Of a stretch of DNA of 64,000 nucleotides, positions 56,501 through 64,000 are shown in pieces. Positions within the stretch are counted from its first letter, which is position 1; every line of letters starts with the position of its first letter. This DNA comes from Tethya wilhelma. Taxonomy: Eukaryota; Porifera; Demospongiae; Tethyida; Tethyidae. Both the position numbers and the translations under genes were made by a program. The notes under the pieces were generated by a model, which was not told the DNA's origin, ran no database searches, and saw only the letters and a list, made by a program, of their open reading frames with translations. The stretch spans positions 3,739,598-3,803,597 of the forward strand of contig CAXIPT010000004.1 in assembly GCA_964030475.1 (NCBI GenBank), written 5' to 3'.

Positions 56501-59500
56501 TTCGTCAATAATAGCTATGTCAACACATTGAAGTGTCCCTATAGCATCACCAGAGAGGAAGGTCACTGGAGAGATCTGGATTCCGACATAATCATTTCCA
56601 TCTGAAGGGAGAGCAAACCAAATCAAAATACTTTACAATTATTGGTGAATTTTCGATAAATTAAGGCTCACCAATAGCCGTGTCATCAGTAGTGGAGATT
56701 AGAACTTCTAAGCTTCTCTGAAGAGAGCCATCACTCAGCTCAACACAAACACGAACAAAGTCATCACTCTCTTCGCTAACTTCATACAAGGACTGTACAA
56801 AACTGACATTGACAGCTATAGAGGAATAGCAAAGAAATATATATACATGAGAATTCAAACTGTCTAATCCACAAAATCCCTAACCTCAAGGAACCCTCCC
56901 AACATCTGTTCATGCAGGTTATAAGTATCTAGTAAACTGCCAAAATGCCAAGCCACTCAGGTACCTAGCCTTGAGAACTAGGGATGGTAGGTTGAAAAGC
57001 TCTTTTGTCCAATGGGAACTCTACCTACCCACCAGAACTGGCCCATGTGGCTGAATTGAGTGACATAATTATCATTCTGCATTTAAAACAGGCCTAAATG
57101 ACCATCATGAATGCAACACACACGAATAACTTACTGTCTGCTGGATCTTGTAGTATGACAACCTCGATGGATGAAGGATCACCTATAGTCACTGGCTGGT
57201 CAGCACCAGGCATGAGCTCCACTGAGAAAGACTCATCACCTTCTACAATGTCATCGTTGACAGTGGTGACATTAGCACACTCAACGCCTCCTACACCACT
57301 TCCAGATGAAAATAGAAGCTCTCCAGCCACTAATGAAACATAATCTTCTCCTGTTGTCCCATGGGAGGGAGGGAGAGAGAGAGAGAGAGAGAGAGAAAGA
57401 AAGTTAGTTAGTTCTACACATATCAAAATACCGTAGATAGGAAATTTCCACTGTAAAAATTTATTCCGCTTATTTGTTAAAATTTTTGTCATTAATTTTG
57501 ACTAATTCGGTAAAGATTTCTATACATTTTAGATTTTCACATAATTATGCTTACTATTCGCCTTTCACACACATGGCAAAAATTTCTTATCTATGTTACA
57601 ACATTTATTGCAAACAATCATATAATAGTGCAGAATCAACATAACATACCAACAATTGCGTTTCCATCTTGAGTTTGTAAAGAAACAAAAACATTTCGTT
57701 CCAAACTTCCAGAACAAATCTCAACACAAACTTCCACAAGGCTTAGCCTGACGGACTCCTCAACAGCATACACACTTTGCTCAAACTTAACTCCCAATTC
57801 TACAAAATGAAGGAGAAGACACAAATACAATACATACCGCTGGGAGAAAATAGATTTAAGTCAAGTGATTTGCTTACCATCATCGTCTATTATCACAACT
57901 TTAGTGTCATCATTGGGATGGAGTAGAACTGGATCACTAGTATTCAAACTAACAAAGAATTGCTCCTCCTCCAGTGAATCCACCACACTGTCATTGATAA
58001 TGGATACATTGATACATCGTACACTACCCACAGCCTCACCAGATGAGAACACCACAGGGAGGTCATTGACTTCTTCATAATCACTAGGAGCTGTATTTTT
58101 ATAGTATAGACTAATATTATGAAGATCAAGATTCTTAAATACTATACGAATGCCTACCCATTGCTGTAAAATCTGATGTACTAAGCAATACAGTGACATC
58201 TCTCTTCAGTAGACCAGCTGTCAGCTCAACACACACAGGGACAGTTTCATCTCCTTCATTGACAGTGTAACAGTCTTCTTGAAAGCTGACATTGACAACT
58301 GCATGTATATAAGGGTAAGATTGAAATAATACTGTATAGCACAAAATATTGGTGAAAATAAAATTTGACAGGTTTTCAAAAGCTTCATGATTGACGGATT
58401 TTATTTTTAGTGAGAGTGCTTTGGCAGTTTTGGTAAGGACCACCAAAGGACCACCAATATTAATTTTAATCTGCCAAAAAGTCATTTTGCACTGAACATA
58501 TAGGGAATAGAGTGTATTGCTGGCAATTCACTATATTAAAATCTGCCAAATATCTATGTGCTCCATGGTATGACAGTATAATAATATCAAACAGAAAATG
58601 AGGCTTACAGTCATTGTTCACTATGTTGATGATGGTTTCATTGGGGAAGAGAACCACAGCAGAATCATTAGTGTAGAGATTTAGAGAGAAGTACTCTTCA
58701 TCTTCCAGGCAGTCATCAGCCAGGATGGTGACAGGGACACACTGCTCATTACTGGCTATTGCATTTCTCTTTTCCATTCCAGTATTGCTGTTGAACGTCA
58801 AGTCGATTGTCATAATGACTTGAGTGAAATCCACATAGTCTTCACCAGCTGAAAATATATACCATGGAAAGCATCAATCATCAATAGTCATACTAGCTCT
58901 ACACACACACACACACACAAGTGAGCTAGGGTACGCAATGCACGGTCAAGTGCCTCCGCACTAAGGTTGCACAACTAGTTTGTTTGCCATAAACCCCCTG
59001 TGACCACTATATAGCTACTCTAAAATGTCACCTTTAATATCCATTTAATAACTGGCAAATAGCCTGCTATAAATACTTAAATTTGATCACTAGTCAATAG
59101 CAAATAAACACACACACAAATGGAGGCCATACCAACTGCAGAGCCATCGCTAGTAGCAACCGTGACGGCAACAGCTCTGTCTAGTTCTCTATCAAGAACT
59201 CCCACACACACCATCACAACTGTACCACCACCCTCTCCATCCTCTTCAACAACAGAGAACACATCTTGAGTGAAACCAATGGTGACCACTGCAAAGTGTG
59301 GATATAGATACAAGTATGCACACTTTTCACATGTGAACAACTTTTGGCACTAGCTTGAGTGGCAAAAACTAAACACATGAACTGTTTAACAATATGGTAT
59401 GATCGTTACTAAGTCAGTCAAAATGAAGAAAATCAGCCATGCAAAAATTTTTAGCACTAAAAATTTCCTGATATACGTAGATGTACTAGAGACTTACACA

Positions 59501-60768
59501 CATCGTCCAGAATGTATACAGGTGCAGACCGTCTGTCAACTTTAACTGCATTGTCAGCACTTGTGAGCACTAAGGAGAACATTTCTGGCCCCTCTAGAAT
59601 CTCATCCCTGATGATGGTGATGTTGGTACACTGCTCAGCCTCTCCCATCGTAGGAAGGAACAGGAATGGCACCGAAACACTAGCATAGTCCACATTTTCT
59701 GTAAAGGTAAGATACAATGAAATAGCTAAGGTCAAAATGGTATAGTGGGAAATTTTCGTTGGTGCAAAATTTCGTATAAATGCGGCAAAAATTTTTTTCG
59801 TAGTTTTAAATTTCGTATATTCGAACCGCATACGAAATATACGAAAATTTCCACCATACGAAAATTTCCCGCTATACGATATTAGAAGATGAACTGAACA
59901 TGATACTGTATAGCTGGAAATATTGAATTTGACAGTCACAGTACCTAAACATCAAATATAAATCCGCCAATATTTTAGCCCCGTATATGCATGTACTATA
60001 TATGTGCACGTAAAAAGCGTCAAATTTAAATTCGTCAATCATTTTATTGTACGCTGTGCAGAAACAAACTGTCAAATTTTTTGACTGTCAATATTTCCAG
60101 ATATATGGTAGATCAAACTGTGAATCATAATAGGTTCAAAGGTTACCTTGTGCACTGCCTGGTACTGTCATTAGAATAGCTACAACACTTCTCTCAGTCT
60201 CGTTCAAAAGAGTCACACAAACCTCAACAATCTCTTCAGATTCCATAACAGTGTACGACTCTTGGCTTATCATGACAGTGACATCTGAAGCAAAACAGAA
60301 ATGGAACAGGATGATTTAGAGAACCATAACACACAGGAAAAAGACATGAGACTTACCATCATCATCTTCAATCCACACTGTACTGAGATCATCCTTGAAA
60401 TCAACATAGGGATCATCCGTGCACAAACTGAGTGAGAAGTATTCGTCATTTTCAACAATAGAGTCATCCAGAATGGTGACATCGAGGCAAAGAATACTTC
60501 CAGAATTGTCGAAACTAAATTCAAACCCTACTTCAGTGGCATTATAGTCTTGAAGAACTAATAGATCAAACATATATACAGGCTCTCTTATACATCATAA
60601 TGATACATTATAAGACACTGAACTTACACACTGCCGAACCATCTATCAATTTTATACTAAAGGAAGCATTTCTTTTAAGTTCACCATCACATACTTCCAC
60701 ACAACACCTGACAGTGCCATCAGACTCTGAAGCACTGTGATGAGTCTCATTAAAGCTCAAGAGAACAC
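51961..60768 (-). CDS. Multi-Calx-beta extracellular protein, aggregation-factor-like (5' partial)
   Basis: 26 exons, all introns phase 1, about 1,482 aa in the window. Domain pairs from the N-terminal side (60,768 down): 60628-60768+60357-60548; 60147-60284+59498-59698; 59133-59288+58609-58848; 58158-58298+57878-58090; 57650-57799+57135-57350; 56672-56815+56392-56601; 56159-56305+55828-56043; 55568-55711+55291-55500; 55080-55226+54760-54972; 54328-54465+53991-54188; 53541-53678+53222-53419. C-terminal exons: 52846-52968, 52611-52751, 52239-52397, 51961-52097. Each first exon encodes a V.EG....VCV strand set (VEVCVEL) and each second a DY....FSSG block with VTI.DD and IIDDDG, the Calx-beta fold that binds Ca2+ through Asp/Glu. 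Eleven domains are followed by a Cys-containing end with an Ig-like FECVLDG / TSPLAVTGLASG module. No membrane helix follows. Sponge aggregation factors are built from such repeats, so adhesion is likely but inferred. The signal peptide and first exons lie upstream, unseen. Confidence 0.88.
52150..52178. repeat. (AAT)n microsatellite
   Basis: AATAATAATAAT after an A-rich run, in the last intron of the Calx-beta gene. Confidence 0.85.
52444..52584. mobile_element. Family-M MITE, deleted copy, in Calx-beta intron
   Basis: TACAGTAAAGCCAGA ... TCCAGCTTTACAATA with interior TTGACGGTCAAAGTCCAAAT and CGTCAAATTTAAATTTAT. About 60 bp of the middle found in the 44,947 copy is missing. Confidence 0.75.
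53139..53191. repeat. (CA)n microsatellite in Calx-beta intron
   Basis: A second run is at 53,467-53,520 in the next intron. Neighbouring ORFs starting MCVCVCV are repeat artefacts. Confidence 0.9.
54235..54720. repeat. Degenerate GCCTCGTTCCCAG-type motifs in Calx-beta introns
   Basis: An imperfect hairpin, GCCTTGTTCCCAGGTTC / GAACCTTGAACAAGGC, lies at 54,237-54,296 in one intron. At 54,570-54,720, in the next gene-order intron, there are five or six degenerate copies of GAGCCTGGGAACGAGGCT spaced by AAGGTCAAAGG-like sequence. Confidence 0.55.
54760..56815 (-). repeat. Recent tandem duplication of a two-domain Calx-beta unit
   Basis: Exons 56672, 56392, 56159 and 55828 match exons 55568, 55291, 55080 and 54760 in order, at offsets of about 1,068-1,104 bp. 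Many are near-identical (for example 56392 versus 55291, which give the same VGIQISPVTFLSGDAIGT segment). Intron sequence next to the splice sites is also shared (TAAATTAAGGCTCACC). The exon at 57135 is a third copy of the DPADS-ending exon. Confidence 0.9.
57369..57398. repeat. (GA)n microsatellite forming an acceptor tract
   Basis: On the minus strand it is a CT run that supplies the polypyrimidine tract before the acceptor of exon 57135-57350. Confidence 0.85.
58905..59075 (+). repeat. Copy of the GCATGGTCGAGTG repeat
   Basis: GCAATGCACGGTCAAGTGCC, CCCCCTGTGACC and TAGCTACTCTA match 42,668-42,790 and 45,600-45,710. The other two copies are inside the adaptor gene, so the family is dispersed, not just part of that local duplication. 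Confidence 0.55.
59739..59880. mobile_element. Family-M MITE (CGAAA type) in Calx-beta intron
   Basis: TATAGTGGGAAATTTTCGTT ... GAAAATTTCCCGCTATACGA. It lies 24 bp from a second M element of the other subtype. Confidence 0.8.
59904..60110. mobile_element. Family-M MITE (GTCAAATTT type) in Calx-beta intron
   Basis: TACTGTATAGCTGGAAATAT ... ATATTTCCAGATATATGGTA. The interior AATCCGCCAATATTTTAG and CCCGTATATGCATGTA parallel the 44,947 copy. Confidence 0.85.
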
Positions 60769-61220
60769 CTATGGATTACGGCATGGATTGAAGTGTGTGT
60801 GNTAGTTCCATGAGTATTTGTACTCAACCTAACTTGTTTGAAGTGCATCTGACTATAAGTATCTGTAAAAAGAATGTTGATAAAGGATGGATATGTTATT
60901 TTGTATGTAGGTTTCTGCCAAGATGTCATGCATTATTAACATCTGGGAAAATGGTTATGGGATTTTGTCACTACCAGTCTTTCATAATGTAACTGAGGCA
61001 GAGGCATTTTCTAGAGAAGCTTGTATCATAGATTCTATTGGTAAGAATTGTGTATAGTTACAAAATTTGTGATAAAATTAATTATTAAACTGTGTTAACT
61101 TAATTAATTTAGATTGATTATTCAGTACAATACATAAACTCACGTTAGGAGTAGGCCTCAGTGGTACATTGTAAGTGATTTAATTTTACATACACTTTTA
61201 AATCTCAGGTACAGAATATA
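60769..61220. other. Upstream of the last seen Calx-beta exon; contains an N
   Basis: An N at 60,802 marks an unresolved base or join. No further Calx-beta exon or signal-peptide exon was recognised up to 64,000. Confidence 0.4.
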
Positions 61221-61842
61221 GCCTCGTTCCTAGCCTTCTCCTACACGAATATTTTCTTCGAAAATAAGGAAGCAGAGAGCCTGATACCAGTAGTCACGTG
61301 AGTGATGTACAGGGTAGACATCTGGTAGATGTGAGGCAAGTCATCATGATGCACTATATCTTGAATGCGTCACGTACATGCTCCAATTCAGTCAGTTGAA
61401 TTGTCATGAGCAAAACTTTTGCCATCTACGAGCTCTGAGAGCTAGAGACATGTAGAAGACTATGGAAATAGACAAGAAAAAAGCAGCCAGTAGTCTCCAA
61501 CTATTGTCTATGAGGCAACAGATGAATGGTAGTCTCTCGAAATTAGCATTTTTGGTTTTGTGTCCCATCTCAAATCTTTCAGACTTGCCAAAAGTTGCAA
61601 GGCAAAAAAAAGTGACTATCACAAAAGCTGTTTAGAAAGTTTTGACTTTGAATAAGCAAATGGTAGTTGTTTTCAAGTGTTCTTCTGTTTCGTTCTATTC
61701 GCAGTCACTCACTTTGACTAGCTAACTATAACATAATTACGTAAAATAGTACGTAACTCACGTGACTACTAGCTGGCACCAGGCTCTCTCCTTCCTTATT
61801 TTCGATGAAAATATTCACGAAGGAGGAGCCTGGGAACGAGGC
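61221..61842. mobile_element. 622-bp MITE with ~90-bp inverted ends
   Basis: The left end is GCCTCGTTCCTAGCCTTCTC with ACACGAATATTTTCTTCG, AAAATAAGGAAG and TAGTCACGTGAGT. The right end is the inverse (ACTCACGTGACTACTAG, CTTCCTTATTTTCGAT, GAGCCTGGGAACGAGGC). The interior has no transposase. The terminal motif is shared with the 49,534 foldback. Confidence 0.8.
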
Positions 61843-62030
61843 CAAGCCTGAGCTTGAAGACTCTTGCTGCTAAACTTTTGTGCTTAATATGATTTTTTTG
61901 CAAATTTAATGGTCCATTTGACCAGAATTATTATTGTTATGAACAACTTTGTTGTTATGCTTGTTATTACTCAGGTCTAGAAAATCTTACAAATATTCAA
62001 CGTGGACAAGTGTATGACAAAGTAACTCAG
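61843..62030. other. Unique spacer
   Basis: AT-rich, with no feature seen. Confidence 0.3.
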
Positions 62031-62560
62031 GGTATCCGTGGACCATCCATGGATGTCACAGTTACTATGGCGTACACGGATACTTTGTCAGAGGGGTGTA
62101 TTGGCCTGAGGGTATCCGTGGACCATCCATGGACGTCACAGTTACTATGGCATACACGGATACTTTGTCAGAGGGGTGTATTGGCCTGAGGGTATCTGTG
62201 GACCATCCACGGACGTCACAGTTACTATGGAGTACACGGATACTTTGTCAGAGGGGTGTATTGGACTTAGGGTATCTGTGGACCATCCATGGATGTCACA
62301 GTTACTATGGCGTACAAAGATACTTTGTCAGAAGGGTGTATTGGCCTGAGGGTATCCGTGGACCATCCAAGGACGTCACAGTTACTATGGCGTACATGGA
62401 TACTTTGTCAGAGGGGTGTATTGGCCTGAGGGTATCCGTGGACCATCCACGGACGTCACAGTTACTATGGAGTACACGGATACTTTGTCAGAGGGGTGTA
62501 TTGACTGTAGGACTGAGGGCATTGGTGGACCATCCATGGACCATCCATGGATATCCACTA
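62030..62560. repeat. 80-bp palindrome-rich minisatellite
   Basis: GAGGGGTGTATTGG recurs every 80 bp (about 62,092, 62,172, 62,252, 62,332, 62,412, 62,492), giving six to seven units at high identity. Each unit contains GTGGACCATCCATGGACGTC, with an internal CCATGG palindrome, and a TACACGGATAC block that echoes the inverse GTATCCGTG. The 160-codon ORF at 62,096-62,578 passes through all three frames of the unit because 80 is not a multiple of three. It is not taken as a gene. Confidence 0.85.
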
Positions 62561-62769
62561 TATGGTGTACACGGATAGTGCTAGGATTGCATGAGGTATA
62601 TATGGAGAGACTGTATCGTCCACAGACAATCTATAGTTACTATGGTTTATACTTGTTTATCCGTGTTATGTCCACGGCAGCAGTGGACAAGAATGGAGTA
62701 GTTTGAGGTGTGACAACTGACACTTTGTAGCCAGCATATCTGCATGGTAGTAATACATAGAGACAGGAG

Positions 62770-63250
62770 CAAATCTAACGGAGATCAAGGCTGAGAAGAG
62801 ATTGTTCTCTGCTAAATATACTGAGATCTTGTTATGGATCAACTGCTCCAGAACTTTTGCAGGAAGACTAATAGGTCTATAATTGGCTGGTGAGTTCTTT
62901 GAACCCTTTTTGTGGATAAGGGATATGTTTGATCTCTTTCAGTCAGGGAGCTTGTTTTGATAGAGGCTAAAAGTTGAGTAATAAGTGGTCCAGTAATTAA
63001 GATGGGCTGCCCCTTCTCTGAGCAGTTTGCCTGGAATGTTGTCTGGGCCACTGTGATCTTATATAGATTTCCGACTGTCAGATGTGAATTGAGGGTTAGC
63101 ACCAGGTTGACCAAGGGCTAATATGAGTGATTTCACATTAAAGGGTGATTCTTTTGAAGTAGTTGTCACTCTGTAATTGTTGAAGACAGAACCTTTGTAG
63201 TGAAGTTCTGGTACCTGTCGAGAGCTTCCAAATGGCTTTTGACACAACTA
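62770..63250 (-). pseudogene. LINE reverse-transcriptase fragment
   Basis: Minus strand from 63,060: DHSGPDNIPGKLLREGAAHL, then a stop at LPD*KR, NISLIHKKGSKNSPANYRPI and SLPAKVLEQLIHNKI. This is the palm-entry region of CR1/L2/RTE-type reverse transcriptases (xGPDxIPxxLL ... NYRPISL). It differs from the 17.5-kb LINE, so it is a second family or an older copy. Confidence 0.75.
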
Positions 63251-64000
63251 CTTCAGGTTGTTGATGATGGGTCATCCACCATAAACCAGAACTCCAGAAC
63301 CCATGTCATATTCTTGGGTACGTTTAACACAGTCCCCCACAAGTCAGACTCGAGCACATTGGTATCCATGGACGTCTAAACTGAATGTTTCCTCACAGGC
63401 ATAGAATATACAGTAGTCAGTTGCTCATCTGAGTGGAAAAGTGTCACCTCTGGAGTTTCCCAGGGTTCTAGCTGTTGTTTATTCCCAGACCCCCCTAGAA
63501 TAGGCGGCTTCGCTGCCGTGCCACCTCCGGTGGCAATTCCAGACCACTCCTTAATACCTACTCTCACTCAAATAAAGGCTTCTTGTGACAGAAATGATGT
63601 AATGAAACATTTAGAAAGAATATTGTTGCTAGGACATTTGGATAAAGTGGAACTTAAGAAATCATCTGCAACAGGAGGCTGAGCACACTTTATTTTGTGC
63701 ATTTCATACAATTGCTGCATATGTTACCCATCGTCTCTCCAATATTAGTGACTCCATACTATAGAAATTGATTCCTCGTTGACAAAACAGAGTGCACATG
63801 TCTGCAAGCTCACTTGTGACACCTGTCTGGTGAAACAAATGGAAAGGAATCAGACTTTTGAAGTGAAACATATCTAGAACTTTTGCATCATGTGCTATGG
63901 TTTGGCCTTCTTCGCAAGTATACACCACACTCACCAACATGACAATGTTGTCAATGCGATGGAGAATACGTGGTTGTCTGCTTTCAGACGATCCATCATT
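63251..64000. other. Right edge: no assigned gene
   Basis: A minus-strand frame is open from the window edge (64,000) to 63,704 and reads HRIDNIVMLVSVVYT, CEEGQTIAHDAK and LADMCTLFCQRGIN. It could be an exon or transposon piece entering from outside, but no family was recognised. A GC-rich patch at 63,500-63,540 (TTCGCTGCCGTGCCACCTCC) stands out from its surroundings. Confidence 0.25.

Noticed and set aside
62096..62578. 160-codon plus-strand ORF
   Set aside because: It is read through an 80-bp minisatellite in three successive frames, so the amino-acid sequence is not conserved between units. No start context or domain was seen.
1..64000. CRISPR array, operon, phage or other prokaryotic system
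   Set aside because: Genes are intron-containing and animal-type. Regular repeats here are microsatellites, minisatellites or satellite units, without unique equal-length spacers.
1..64000. tRNA or rRNA genes
   Set aside because: No cloverleaf-like A/B-box pair or rRNA core sequence was recognised by eye. A covariance-model scan would be needed to exclude diverged ones.

Overview
The window looks like nuclear DNA from an early-branching animal, most likely a demosponge. The reasons are short introns, dense genes between about 36 and 61 kb, animal signalling genes (LIN7, a PTB/SH2 adaptor), a long multi-Calx-beta extracellular gene of the kind that builds sponge aggregation factors, and an AT-rich repeat background with Penelope-like, CR1/L2-like and DIRS-like retroelements plus many MITEs. 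Two single-N positions (45,770 and 60,802) show it is assembled draft sequence. The species assignment is inference.

Region 1 (1-35.9 kb) holds no convincing intact host gene. It is a mosaic of decayed transposons, a satellite-like repeat of roughly 310-400 bp (called R1 here), a second dispersed repeat of about 440 bp (R2), and two sets of segmental duplications. SD-A is 6.7-8.1 versus 8.9-11.0 kb. SD-B has three copies near 23.1, 27.9 (inverted) and 31.4 kb. Named relics are Gag-like pieces (1-0.8 and 12.5-13.8 kb), a tyrosine-recombinase remnant (8.5 kb), a DUF7869-type transposon gene broken by a MITE (11.2-12.5 kb), a pipsqueak-HTH exon pair inside R1 (16.4-16.7 kb), a 5'-truncated LINE (17.5-19.6 kb) with a 787-bp copy at 25.9 kb, and a Penelope-like element (28.8-31.4 kb).

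Region 2 (35.9-60.8 kb) is the gene-rich part. In order: LIN7 (+, 8 exons, 207 aa); a PTB - coiled-coil - SH2 adaptor (+, at least 8 exons); two LRAT/H-rev107-type genes (-) nested in a 4.5-kb intron of that adaptor, one with the catalytic Cys and one without it; a two-exon dihydroflavonol-reductase-like extended SDR (+); and, converging on the SDR, a 26-exon gene (-) with 11 Calx-beta domains and a Cys-containing C-terminal module. All introns of the Calx-beta gene are phase 1, and each Calx-beta domain is a two-exon cassette. Its 5' end was not found.

Region 3 (60.8-64 kb) is again repeats: a foldback element, an 80-bp palindrome-rich minisatellite and a LINE reverse-transcriptase fragment.

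LIN7 and the PTB/SH2 adaptor are neighbouring signalling-scaffold genes about 450 bp apart on the same strand. There is no sequence evidence that the other genes act in one pathway. The most unusual items are the exon-cassette expansion in the Calx-beta gene, the nested LRAT enzyme/dead-paralog pair with its pseudo-exon, and the Penelope-like element framed by inverted copies of SD-B.
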